A stretch of 20,824 bases of DNA from Candidatus Luteimonas excrementigallinarum. Its GTDB lineage: Bacteria > Pseudomonadota > Gammaproteobacteria > Xanthomonadales > Xanthomonadaceae. The stretch is taken from NCBI GenBank assembly GCA_019115725.1, contig DXCY01000195.1, forward strand, positions 1-20,824, read 5' to 3'. A program made the translations under genes and the position numbers. Of this stretch, positions 7,443-18,906 are shown piece after piece; the stretch's first letter is position 1, and each line of letters starts with the position of its first letter. The notes beneath the pieces were generated by a model, which worked only from the letters and a program-made list of their open reading frames with translations, was not told the origin of the DNA and made no database searches.

Positions 7443-9293
7443 TCAGCCCCCGGCCGGATGATCCCGGCGGAACAGCTCCCACTCCTCGATCACCGTGCCG
7501 TCGGGCAGGTGGCACATGGCGTAGGCATTGCCTTCGGCGTCCGTTCGGGGCTCCGTCCGGCCGCCGATCTGCCGGCAATACTCCGCAGCGGGGTTGGCCA
7601 GCCCGACGCGGCCAGCGGCAGCGCTCGCCTCGCGCACGGCACGGAATTCGCTGTCCTCGTCCCACTCGGGCCAGGCATCGGCGTTGGCCACCATCTGCAC
7701 CAGCCGCAGCACCACTTCCGTGTCCCCGGTCGGCCCGCGCATGTCCCACCAGTCGCCGAACTCGTCACTGGGCTGATGGTAGTGCCGGTCGAAATATTCA
7801 GCGCGTGCAGCCTTGCCGCCCTCCACGCCGCCTTCGACCTGATCCATGCCCGGCCCGACGGTGAGGGCCGGCACGCCGGCCTGGGCAAAGGCGAAGTGAT
7901 CGGCGCGGTAGAAGAAGCCGGCCTCCAGGTTCGGATCGGCCGAGTAGCTGCGACCGAACGCCTGGGCGGCGGCGGCCAGGTCGCGTTCCAGTGACACCCT
8001 GCCCTGGCCCCAGCTGGAGATGTCATGGGTGGGGCCATCGGGGCTCCACATTTCCATATTGATGGCGGCAGCGGTGGTCGCCAGTGGACGCAGGGGATTG
8101 GCCGCATACCAGGTGGCGCCGAGCAGGCCGCTCTCCTCCGCGGCAAGGGCAATGAACAGCACGCTGCGTGCGGGGCGGGGCCCTTCGGCCATCACCCGGG
8201 CCATTTCGATCATGGAGGCAATGGCGGTGGCATTGTCGACCGCGCCGTTGATGATCGCGTCGCCGCTGTCATCCGGCTCGCCGATGCCGAAGCTGTCCCA
8301 GTGGCCGGAGACGATCACGGTCTCGTCGGCACGCCCGGCACCTGGCAGCAGGCCGAGCACGTTGCGGGTGGTGATGCGGCTGCGCGCGACGTTGAACGCG
8401 GCGGAGAAAGTGGCATCGCCCAGCGGGTGTGCCTGGAAACCATGCTGCTGCGCGGCGCGCTTGGCCTGGTCGAAGTCCAGGCCGGCCTCGGCGAACAGGC
8501 GCTCGGCGGTGGCGCGCTGGATCCAGCCGCGCACGCGCAGGTGATGATCGGCGGCGTCCTCGCGCACGATGTCGAACTGCGGCGCCGCCCGCCCGCTGCG
8601 CACGGTGGCCCAGGGATACGCGGCCGGCTCGGTCTCATGCACGATCAGCACGCCGGCGGCGCCACGGCTGGCAGCCTCCAGATACTTGTAGACCCAGCGC
8701 CCGTACCAGGTCATGGCACGGCCGCCAAAGCGGCCAGGTTCGGTTTCGAAGTCAGGATCGTTGACCAGCACCACCACGACCTTGCCTTCGACATCCAGAT
8801 CGGCGTAATCGTCCCAGTCCAGCTCGGGCGCGGTGATGCCGTAGCCGGCGAAGACCACGGGCAGCCCGCGCAGGTCGACGTTGCCATCCGGATGCAGGGT
8901 TTCCAGGGCGATGTGCTCGCCGTTGGCCAGCTCCCACGGCCTGCCATTGAGCGTGAACGACGCGGCCACTGGCCCGGCAATTTCCGTGCGCTCCAGAGTG
9001 ACGGCCTGGGTCCAGCCGCCGTCCTCGCCTGCAGGTTCGAGCCCGGCAGCGGCGAACTGCTCCTGGATGTAGGCCACGGTGCGCTCTTCGCCCGGGGTAG
9101 CGGGCGCCCGGCCCTCGAATTCATCCGAAGCCAGGATGCCCAGGTGCCGCGCAAGGTTGAAGCCGCTGATCCCGGCCGGGCTTGCCTGAACAGCACCGGG
9201 TGCCACGACGTCACCATTCCCGGGAGCCGGGGCCTGCCCGCCGCAGGCTGCCAGAAACAACGCTGCAATCGACGCCGCGATCAGACTCTTCAT
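7443..9293 (-). CDS. M28-family zinc metallopeptidase, lipoprotein with PA-like insert
   Basis: Secreted aminopeptidase/carboxypeptidase-like enzyme, 616 residues. MKSLIAASIAALFLAAC is a lipoprotein signal (lipobox LAAC, Cys17), so it is likely anchored in the envelope. Residues about 130-290 carry a protease-associated (PA) insert (VVFAGYGITAPELDWDDY, GAAGVLIVHETEPAAY). The di-zinc M28 core follows. Predicted metal ligands are His331 (SGHWDSFG), Asp353 (GAVDNATA), Glu386/387 (AAEESGLLG, one being the catalytic base), Glu414 (INMEMW) and His506 (HYHQPSDEF). Position 414 is more often Asp in this family. The gene lies between the small membrane genes and glmS. Its promoter appears to be a TACAAT -10 at 9326-9321. 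Substrate is unknown, probably peptides. Confidence 0.93.
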   Translation of the reverse strand: MKSLIAASIAALFLAACGGQAPAPGNGDVVAPGAVQASPAGISGFNLARHLGILASDEFEGRAPATPGEERTVAYIQEQFAAAGLEPAGEDGGWTQAVTLERTEIAGPVAASFTLNGRPWELANGEHIALETLHPDGNVDLRGLPVVFAGYGITAPELDWDDYADLDVEGKVVVVLVNDPDFETEPGRFGGRAMTWYGRWVYKYLEAASRGAAGVLIVHETEPAAYPWATVRSGRAAPQFDIVREDAADHHLRVRGWIQRATAERLFAEAGLDFDQAKRAAQQHGFQAHPLGDATFSAAFNVARSRITTRNVLGLLPGAGRADETVIVSGHWDSFGIGEPDDSGDAIINGAVDNATAIASMIEMARVMAEGPRPARSVLFIALAAEESGLLGATWYAANPLRPLATTAAAINMEMWSPDGPTHDISSWGQGRVSLERDLAAAAQAFGRSYSADPNLEAGFFYRADHFAFAQAGVPALTVGPGMDQVEGGVEGGKAARAEYFDRHYHQPSDEFGDWWDMRGPTGDTEVVLRLVQMVANADAWPEWDEDSEFRAVREASAAAGRVGLANPAAEYCRQIGGRTEPRTDAEGNAYAMCHLPDGTVIEEWELFRRDHPAGG

Positions 9294-9320
9294 CCTGCTA
9301 TCCGCTGATGGAAAACACCC

Positions 9321-9350
9321 ATTGTAGGAGGATCTTGATCCGGTCTTGAT
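9321..9350 (-). promoter_or_regulatory. Promoter of the M28 peptidase gene with an 11-bp-spaced direct repeat
   Basis: On the minus strand, TACAAT (9326-9321) is a 5/6 match to the -10 consensus. A usable -35 is not obvious at 17 bp. Instead the -35 region holds two exact copies of ATCAAGA (9350-9344 and 9339-9333) separated by CCGG, a period of 11 bp. Direct repeats with about one helical turn between them in place of a -35 are typical of OmpR/PhoP-type activator sites. That reading is inference. Confidence 0.4.
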
Positions 9351-9389
9351 GTGCGCCGCGGTGACGGGACCGCCTGAGCGCCGTCGGTA

Positions 9390-11219
<1,830 letters not shown>

Positions 11220-11267
11220 GGGACGCACACTCCTTGTCTGCAAGCCCCCAAGTGTAACCGTCCAGGC

Positions 11268-11300
11268 GTCCGCGCGGACACGTCCGGGCGCCGGGCGGAC
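11268..11300. promoter_or_regulatory. Paired palindromes, candidate enhancer sites for the NtrC-type regulator
   Basis: GTCCGCGCGGAC (11268-11279) is a perfect 12-bp palindrome. It is followed by a second element with the same arms, GTCCG at 11282-11286 and CGGAC at 11296-11300. Their centres lie about 98 and 81 bp upstream of the transcription start expected from the sigma-54 promoter. This is the usual distance for binding sites of sigma-54 activators of the NtrC type. The two CGGAC half-sites are 21 bp apart, about two helical turns. Assignment to the regulator encoded at 16213 is inference. Confidence 0.45.
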
Positions 11301-11345
11301 ACCGCGAACGGCCATCAATCGCCATGGAAATCAAACACTTGCAGT

Positions 11346-11361
11346 TGGCACGCTTCCTGCA
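11346..11361 (+). promoter_or_regulatory. Sigma-54 (-24/-12) promoter of the ABC/two-component operon
   Basis: TGGCACG-CTTC-CTGCA matches the sigma-54 consensus TGGCACG-N4-TTGCW at every defined base except the first T of the -12 element, with correct spacing between GG and GC. It faces the adaptor gene. The expected start near 11372 gives a leader of about 105 nt before the ATG at 11478. The same operon encodes a sigma-54 activator, which makes the match much more credible than sequence alone would. Confidence 0.75.
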
Positions 11362-11477
11362 TCAACCCATGGGAACGTGACCCGTCCGCAACCCCAGGCT
11401 TGATGATGACTGCCCTGCTTGCTCCGCCCTGCCCCGCACCGCTCCAGCCCCGCACTGCGGGCGGGGGCCTCTGAGCC

Positions 11478-12764
11478 ATGGACTCCACCGCTTCCCAGTC
11501 GCGCATCCGCGACACCGCCGCCCAGGACCAGGTGCTGGCCCCGTCCGCCGGGCGACGGCTGCGCCGCTGGATGCTGCCGGCCGCAGGTGCTGCCGTGGCG
11601 CTGGCGCTGCTGGCGTGGACGGTGTCCTCGTGGGCAGGCGGCAGCCGCTCCTTTGATGGATCCCGGGTCCGCATCGGCGAGGTGGTGCGCGGTGACCTGG
11701 TGCGCGACATCGCCGCCGATGGCCGGGTGATCTCGGCCAACAGCCCCACCTTGTACGCGATCGCCGGCGGCACCGTGACCCTGCACGTGGTGGCCGGCGA
11801 CCGGGTGGAAGCCGGCCAGGCACTGGCCGAGATCGACAGCCCGGAACTGCGCAGCCGCCTGGCCCAGGAAGAGGCCACCTTGGCCAGCCTGGAGGCCGAG
11901 GCCAACCGCTCCACTCTGGACGCGCAGATCGTGCATGCCAACGCCCGCAAGCAGGTTGAACAGGCCGAGGTGGAACGCATGGCCGCGCAGCGCGATGTGG
12001 AGCGGTTCCAGCGCGCGTTCGAAGGTGGGGCTGTCGCGGAGCTCGAGCTGGCGCGGGCCCAGGACCGGCTGAAGAGCGCTCAGATTGCGCTGGACTCGAC
12101 CAAAGAGGACTTCGGCCTGCAGACCCGCGGCACCGGCCTGGACACCCGCAACCGCCAGCTGCTGGCCGAACGCCAGCAGGCGGTGGTGGACGAACTCAAG
12201 CGCCAGGTGGACGCACTCACCCTGCGCTCGCCCTTCGATGGCCAGGTGGGCCAGGTACAGGTGGACCAGCGCAGCAACGTGGCCGCCAACGCGCCGGTAC
12301 TGACGGTGGTGGATCTGTCGGAATTCGAAGTCGAGATCCGGGTTCCGGAAAGTTTCGCCCGGGACCTCGGCATCGGCATGCCGGCCCAGGTGCGCAGCGC
12401 CAACCAGACCTACGCTGCGGAGGTCTCCGCGGTCTCGCCGGAAGTCGTCAACGGCGAGGTCGCCGCACGGCTCCGCTTCAGCGAAGAGCAGCCGCCGGGC
12501 CTGCGCCAGAACCAGAGGCTCTCGGCGCGGATCCTGCTGGACAGCCGCGAAGACGTGCTGATGGTCGAGCGCGGATCGTTCCTGGGCCAGGGCCATGCCT
12601 ACGTGGTGAACGGCAGCCGGGCCGAGCGCCGTGCCATCACCACCGGCGCCTTCAGCCTGCGCGCGGTGGAGATCACCGGCGGCCTCGGCGAAGGCGAACG
12701 CATCGTGGTGTCCGGCAGCGAGATGTTCGAAGGGGCCGACCAGGTACGCATTTCCGGCCAGTAA
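11478..12764 (+). CDS. MacA/HlyD-type membrane fusion protein of an ABC exporter
   Basis: Periplasmic adaptor, 428 residues, anchored by one transmembrane helix (about residues 32-52, MLPAAGAAVALALLAWTVSSW) after a basic cytoplasmic stretch; it is not a lipoprotein. It shows the split lipoyl domain (AIAGGTVTLHVVAGDRVEAGQALAEI ... LRSPFDGQVGQVQVDQ), a long charged coiled-coil hairpin between them (about 125-245), then beta-barrel and membrane-proximal domains (ESFARDLGIGMPAQV, ERIVVSGSEMF). The ATG at 11478 is the first start, because an in-frame TGA lies two codons upstream. It is the first gene of the sigma-54-driven operon and precedes a MacB-type ATPase. It should connect the permeases to an outer-membrane channel such as TolC, which is not encoded here. 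Confidence 0.92.
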   Translation: MDSTASQSRIRDTAAQDQVLAPSAGRRLRRWMLPAAGAAVALALLAWTVSSWAGGSRSFDGSRVRIGEVVRGDLVRDIAADGRVISANSPTLYAIAGGTVTLHVVAGDRVEAGQALAEIDSPELRSRLAQEEATLASLEAEANRSTLDAQIVHANARKQVEQAEVERMAAQRDVERFQRAFEGGAVAELELARAQDRLKSAQIALDSTKEDFGLQTRGTGLDTRNRQLLAERQQAVVDELKRQVDALTLRSPFDGQVGQVQVDQRSNVAANAPVLTVVDLSEFEVEIRVPESFARDLGIGMPAQVRSANQTYAAEVSAVSPEVVNGEVAARLRFSEEQPPGLRQNQRLSARILLDSREDVLMVERGSFLGQGHAYVVNGSRAERRAITTGAFSLRAVEITGGLGEGERIVVSGSEMFEGADQVRISGQ

Positions 12765-12801
12765 ACCGCATCCCATTTTTTCTTACACACAGGATCCCGC
12801 C

Positions 12802-13497
12802 ATGCTCCAGATGCAAGCAGTCTCCAAGGTCTATCGCACGGAACTGGTCGAAACCCACGCCCTGCGCGCGCTCGACCTGCACGTGACGGAAGGCGAGTTC
12901 GTCGCCGTCACCGGCCCGTCCGGTTCGGGCAAAACCACCTTCCTCAACATCGCCGGCCTGCTGGAAACCTTCACCAGCGGCGAATACAGCCTGGATGGCG
13001 TCAACGTGAAAGGACTCAACGACAACGCCCGCTCGCGGCTGCGCAACGAGAAGATCGGTTTCATCTTCCAGAGCTTCAACCTCATTCCCGATCTCAACCT
13101 GTTCGACAACGTGGACGTGCCGCTGCGCTACCGCGGCATGCCCGCGGCGGAACGCAAGCGGCGGATCGAGCAAGCACTGGGCCAGGTGGGCCTGGGCTCG
13201 CGCATGAAACACTACCCGGCCGAGCTGTCGGGCGGCCAGCAGCAGCGCGCGGCCATCGCCCGGGCGCTGGCCGGCTCGCCGCGCCTGCTGCTGGCTGACG
13301 AACCCACCGGCAACCTGGACTCGCAGATGGCCCGCAGCGTCATGGAGCTGCTGGAGGACATCAACGCCAGGGGCACAACGGTGGTGATGGTGACCCACGA
13401 CCCGGAGCTGGCGGCCCGCGCGCAGCGCAACGTGCACATCGTTGATGGCGTCTCCACCGACATGGAGCGCGAACCCTCACTCCTCGCCAGCGCATAA
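12802..13497 (+). CDS. MacB/LolD-type ABC transporter ATP-binding protein
   Basis: Cytoplasmic ATPase subunit, 231 residues, a stand-alone nucleotide-binding domain. All motifs are intact: Walker A GPSGSGKTT (about 36-44), Q-loop FQSFN, signature LSGGQQQR, Walker B LLLADEPT, D-loop GNLDS and H-loop VTHD. The ATG at 12802 (AGGA about 7 bp upstream) was chosen over an open frame that begins inside the adaptor gene. In E. coli MacB this domain is fused to the membrane part. Here the two permease genes are separate and follow directly. The family powers mechanotransmission, meaning export of periplasmic substrates or lipoproteins, rather than classic transport across the inner membrane. Confidence 0.95.
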   Translation: MLQMQAVSKVYRTELVETHALRALDLHVTEGEFVAVTGPSGSGKTTFLNIAGLLETFTSGEYSLDGVNVKGLNDNARSRLRNEKIGFIFQSFNLIPDLNLFDNVDVPLRYRGMPAAERKRRIEQALGQVGLGSRMKHYPAELSGGQQQRAAIARALAGSPRLLLADEPTGNLDSQMARSVMELLEDINARGTTVVMVTHDPELAARAQRNVHIVDGVSTDMEREPSLLASA

Positions 13498-13573
13498 GCC
13501 ACTTCGCCCCAGCGCACGCCCCCCACGGCGGCCCGCGCCGCGCCCCGCTGGCCCATGCCGCCCCACGGATGAC

Positions 13574-14899
13574 ATGCAAATGCTTGCCTACTATTTCAAC
13601 CTCGCCCTGCGCAGCTTCAGGCGCAACATGGTGCTGACCACGCTGATGGTGCTGACCATCGCCGTTGGCATCGGCGCCACGATGACCACGCTGACCCTGT
13701 ACATGGTGCTTTCGGGCGACCCGATTCCGCACAAGAGCAGCCAGCTGTTCTATCCCAGGATGGAACCGCGCCCCGCCTCCGTGAACGAAACGCCGGACAC
13801 CGATCCACCCGACATGCTGTCCCGCTACGACGCGGAAGAGCTGTTGCGCCAGAAACATGGCGACCGCCAGGCGCTGCTCGCCAGCGGCACACTCACCGTC
13901 ATCCCCGGCGATGGGCAGTCGATCCAGCCGTTCGAGGCCCATGCGCTGTACACCAGCGCGGACTTTTTCCCCATGTTCGAAGCTCCGCTGCAAAGCGGCC
14001 GGACGTGGACGGAACTGGAAGACGAATCCCGCGCCCGCGTCGCCGTGATCGGCCCCGGGTTGGCCCACACCCTGTTCAGGGGCGAGGACCCGATCGGACG
14101 CGAGATCCATATGCCCGAAGGCACGCTGCAGGTCATCGGCGTGCTGGAGGACTGGCCATTGAATCCGCGTTTCTACAACACGGGCCGGACCAACCGGAAC
14201 TTCGGCGGCATGGAGGATGTGTTCATGCCCTTCTCCACCTCGCGGGACCTTGGCCTGGGCGGCCGCGGCGGATCGATGTGCTGGGGCACCAGCAAGGATG
14301 AGGAAGGCAATCTCGGCCTCACCGCGCCCTGCGTGTGGATGCAGTACTGGGTGGAGCTGGACAGCGCGGAAAAAGCCGACGATTACCTGCGCTATCTCAC
14401 CGACTATTCGGAGCAGCAGCGCGCCGCAGGACGGTTCGAACATCCCACCAACGTCCGTCTGGACAACGTGATGGGCTGGCTGGATCACAACCGGATCGTG
14501 CCCAACGATGTACGCCTGCAGATGTGGCTGGCCTTCGGCTTCCTGCTGGTGTGCCTGGTCAATACCGTGGGCCTGCTGTTGGCCAAGTTCCTGCGTCGCA
14601 GCGGTGAAATCGGCGTGCGCCGGGCGCTGGGCGCCAGCCGCTCCGCCATCTTCACCCAGTGCCTTGCCGAAGCAGGGGTGATCGGCCTGGTCGGCGGCCT
14701 GCTCGGCACCGGCATGGCCGCAGCCGGCCTGTGGTTGATCCGGCAGCAGCCCGATGACTACGCCAGCCTTGCCTACATGGACGGCAGGACATTGGCTCTC
14801 ACCTTCCTGCTGGCATTGGCCGCCAGCCTGCTGGCCGGCCTGCTTCCCGCCTGGCGCGCCATGCAGGTTCCCCCGGCGCTGCAGCTCAAATCCCAATAA
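13574..14899 (+). CDS. MacB/FtsX-type ABC permease, first of two
   Basis: Inner-membrane permease, 441 residues. TM1 is at about residues 20-45. A large periplasmic MacB-PCD-like domain follows (about 46-312, with FPMFEAPLQSGRTW, VAVIGPGLAHTLF and VIGVLEDWPLNPRFY). Then come three C-terminal helices (about 316-338, 365-388 and 405-425). The FtsX signature GEIGVRRALGASR follows helix 2, and the protein closes with LPAWRAMQVPPALQL, as in MacB. The start at ATG 13574 (MQMLAYYFNLALRSF) was picked by similarity; Met at 13580 is equally possible and no strong ribosome site is seen. It probably forms a heterodimer with the product of the next gene. Confidence 0.93.
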   Translation: MQMLAYYFNLALRSFRRNMVLTTLMVLTIAVGIGATMTTLTLYMVLSGDPIPHKSSQLFYPRMEPRPASVNETPDTDPPDMLSRYDAEELLRQKHGDRQALLASGTLTVIPGDGQSIQPFEAHALYTSADFFPMFEAPLQSGRTWTELEDESRARVAVIGPGLAHTLFRGEDPIGREIHMPEGTLQVIGVLEDWPLNPRFYNTGRTNRNFGGMEDVFMPFSTSRDLGLGGRGGSMCWGTSKDEEGNLGLTAPCVWMQYWVELDSAEKADDYLRYLTDYSEQQRAAGRFEHPTNVRLDNVMGWLDHNRIVPNDVRLQMWLAFGFLLVCLVNTVGLLLAKFLRRSGEIGVRRALGASRSAIFTQCLAEAGVIGLVGGLLGTGMAAAGLWLIRQQPDDYASLAYMDGRTLALTFLLALAASLLAGLLPAWRAMQVPPALQLKSQ

Positions 14900-14934
14900 G
14901 CCCGCGGGCGTCCACTGAATCTCCCGGAGCCATC

Positions 14935-16146
14935 ATGGAAATCCGTCCCATCCTGTCGTCCCTCATGCGGCACAAGACCGCCTCTCTGTTGATCGTGCTG
15001 GAAATCACGCTCAGCTGCGCCATCATCTGCAACGCCATTTTCGTCATCGGCAGCCGCGTCAGCCATATGCAGGCATCCAGCGGCACGGCTGAAGAAGAAA
15101 TCGTCTTCATTGCCACCAGCAGCGCGTCGTCCAATGGCAGTCCGGGCACGACTACGGTCGAGGACCTGGCTGCCCTGCGTTCCATCCCCGGCGTAGTTGC
15201 CGCCTCCAGCGTCAACCAGATCCCCTACGGGGATTCCAACTGGCTCACCAGCGTCACGCTGCCAGACGATGAATCCGGGGCCACATGGAACGCCTCCGTG
15301 TACCTGGATGACGGTGATCTGCTGCCCACGCTCGGCCTGCGCATTGTCGAAGGCAGGGGGTTTGAATCCTCGGAAGTCCTGGATATCGGCGCCACAACCG
15401 TGTTCGGGGGCTCCGGCACCATTCCCGCGGCGCTGATAACACGCTCCCTGGCCGACCAGCTGTTTCCCGACGGCGACGCACTGGGCTCTATGATCCAGAC
15501 GTGGGAGAACACCCCGATCATTGGCATCGTGGACGAGCTGTTGGCTCCGGGCACCGCCCGCACCCCCGCCGAAAGGCAGGCTTCGGTCATCCTCCCGGTG
15601 CGGACCTTCCAGGGCACTTACGCGATCCGGACCACCCCGGAACGGCGCGAAGAAGTGCTGGAAGCCGCAGTCGCCACGCTCGGCAAAGCCGATCCCTACC
15701 GGCTGTTCGCCACCCACAAGACCCTGGAACAGATGCGCCACGACTTCCACAGCCGCGACCGCGCCGTGGTCTGGCTGCTGGTGGTGGTGTGCATCGCGCT
15801 GCTGGCAGTGACTGCGTTCGGCATCGTCGGCCTGGCCAGCTTCTGGGTGCAGCAGCGCACGCGACAGATCGGTGTGCGGCGGGCCCTGGGCGCTACGCGT
15901 GCGCAAATCCTGCGCTACTTCCAGATCGAGAACTTCCTGCTGGTCACCATCGGCATCGCCCTGGGCATGCTGATGGCCTTCGCAGTGAACCAGTGGCTGA
16001 TCGAGCGCTACGAACTCGCCCGCCTGCCGCTGTACTACCTGCCCATCGGCGGCGTGGTGCTGTGGCTGCTGGGCCAGGTTGCTGTATTCGCCCCGGCGCG
16101 CCGGGCCGCCGCGGTGCCACCGGCCATCGCCACCCGCAGCGCGTGA
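14935..16146 (+). CDS. MacB/FtsX-type ABC permease, second of two
   Basis: 403-residue partner permease. It has the same layout as its neighbour: TM1 about 17-38, a periplasmic MacB-PCD-like domain (about 40-270, with LPTLGLRIVEGRGF, ITRSLADQLFPDGDALG and IIGIVDELL), and helices at about 277-305, 333-356 and 368-386. The FtsX signature RQIGVRRALGATRAQIL follows helix 2, and the C-terminus APARRAAAVPPAIA is MacB-like. The ATG at 14935 has CCGGAG seven bases upstream. It is clearly diverged from the first permease, with a shorter periplasmic domain, so the transporter is most likely an asymmetric heterodimer served by one ATPase. Confidence 0.93.
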   Translation: MEIRPILSSLMRHKTASLLIVLEITLSCAIICNAIFVIGSRVSHMQASSGTAEEEIVFIATSSASSNGSPGTTTVEDLAALRSIPGVVAASSVNQIPYGDSNWLTSVTLPDDESGATWNASVYLDDGDLLPTLGLRIVEGRGFESSEVLDIGATTVFGGSGTIPAALITRSLADQLFPDGDALGSMIQTWENTPIIGIVDELLAPGTARTPAERQASVILPVRTFQGTYAIRTTPERREEVLEAAVATLGKADPYRLFATHKTLEQMRHDFHSRDRAVVWLLVVVCIALLAVTAFGIVGLASFWVQQRTRQIGVRRALGATRAQILRYFQIENFLLVTIGIALGMLMAFAVNQWLIERYELARLPLYYLPIGGVVLWLLGQVAVFAPARRAAAVPPAIATRSA

Positions 16147-16212
16147 CCGGCGCCGCCACAGTCTTTCCCGGGATCCCTTACGCTCTCTCTTCCGCAGGAC
16201 GCTTGACCATCC

Positions 16213-17570
<1,358 letters not shown>

Positions 17571-17574
<4 letters not shown>

Positions 17575-18893
17575 AACGCTGGCTGCAGCGCGTACCGCTG
17601 GGGCTGGCCCTGTGGGGACTGGCGGCGCTGCACATGACGGCTGCCGCAGCGCTTGCCCTGCTGCTGAAGAACTGGCTTCCGGACTGGGCCGCAGCGGCCC
17701 TCGCCGTAACCGCGCTGCTGCCGCTGCTGGCCTGGCAGACGCGACTGCTGCTCTCGCCCACCAGCGCCCTGTTCCGCGCCCTGGCCGGCAGCGTGGCCAG
17801 CTACCGCGATGGCGACTTCAGCTTCGGGGTTTCGTGGCAGGGCCGCGGCGCACTGGCCGAACTGGTGGACAGCCACAACCGCCTGGGCGAGGTACTGCGC
17901 GAACAGCGCACCGCCATCGCCCAGCGCGAGCTGCTGCTGGACACCCTCGTGCAGAACACCCCGGTGGCGATGCTGCTGACCGATCCGGGCCGGCGGATCG
18001 TGCTGGCCAACATCGCCGCCCGCAAATTGATGGGCGATGGCCGGCGTCTGGAAGGCCAATCGCTCGACGCCCTGCTGGAGCGCGCTCCGGACGCGATGCG
18101 CGAGGCCATGGCCCAGAGTGGCGACAGCATGTTCACCGTGGGCAATCGCGACAGTGACGACAGCGAGGACATCTATCACCTCTCGCGCCGCGGCTTCCGC
18201 CTCAACGGCCGCCCCCACGAGCTGGTGCTGCTGCGCCAGCTGACCGCCGAGCTGCGCCGCCAGGAAGTGCAGACCTGGAAGAAGGTGATCCGGGTGATCA
18301 GCCATGAGCTCAACAACTCCCTGGCACCGATCGCCTCGCTGGCCCACTCCGGCGCGGAGCTGGTGCGCCGCGGCCAGTACGACCGGCTGCCGCTGGCACT
18401 GGAAACCATCGAGAGCCGGGCCCGGCATCTGGAGGGATTCCTGGGCGATTACGCGCGCTTCGCCAAGCTGCCTGCGCCGCGCCTTGCCCAGGTGGCGTGG
18501 CGGGGCTTCGTGCACGGCCTGCGCGAGCAGGTGGAGTTCGGCTTCGATGAGGCTGCTCTGGACGGGCATGCCCGGTTCGACCAGGCACAGCTGGAGCAGT
18601 GCCTGATCAACCTGCTGCGCAACGCGCACGAATCCGGCTCGCCCACAGACCAGGTGCGCCTGGAGCTGCGCCGCCTGCCCGACGCCTGGCGGATCGACGT
18701 GCTCGATCGCGGCAGCGGCACGAGCGATGCGGTGCTCGCCAACGCCCTGCTGCCGTTCTATTCCACCAAGCGCCAGGGCACCGGGCTGGGCCTGGCCCTG
18801 GCCCGCGAGATCTGCGAGGCCCACGGCGGCCGCATCGCCCTGCACAACCGCGACGGCGGCGGCCTGCGCGTCAGCCTGACCCTACCTCTGTAG
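17571..18893 (+). CDS. NtrY-like membrane sensor histidine kinase
   Basis: 440-residue partner of the preceding response regulator; the ATGA overlap (17571-17574) implies translational coupling. Two N-terminal helices (about 10-32 and 40-62) leave almost no periplasmic loop, so the signal is probably sensed in or near the membrane or in the cytoplasm. A HAMP-like linker (about 66-105) and a PAS-like domain (about 118-225) follow. The H-box is VISHELNNSLAPI with phospho-accepting His245. The ATPase has the N-box LINLLRNAHESG (Asn347, Asn351), G1 DRGSG (379-383) and G2 GTGLGLA (403-409). The HELNNS form of the H-box differs from the commoner HEIKNPL of NtrB/NtrY. The stop lies within a 17-bp palindrome shared with the glmU stop. 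Confidence 0.94.
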
Positions 18894-18906
18894 GTCGGCG
18901 ACCTAC
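18890..18906. terminator. 17-bp inverted repeat spanning two convergent stop codons
   Basis: GTAGGTC-GGC-GACCTAC is a perfect inverted repeat with 7-bp arms and a 3-nt loop. It contains the TAG of the kinase gene in the left arm and the TAG of glmU, read on the other strand, in the right arm. Only 9 bp separate the two genes. It could act as a compact bidirectional terminator, but neither side has a U-run, so intrinsic termination is unproven. The GTAGGTCGG start is shared with the palindrome at the right edge of the window, so it may be a degenerate GTAG-type REP sequence. Confidence 0.45.

Noticed and set aside
11220..11300. Possible glmS ribozyme or riboswitch leader
   Set aside because: The space before the glmS ATG is short and shared with the divergent operon, shows no ribozyme-like fold by eye, and glmS ribozymes are typical of Firmicutes.
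13361..14896. 511-codon open frame antisense to the first FtsX permease
   Set aside because: Shadow of a well-supported permease gene; no recognisable motif or ribosome site.
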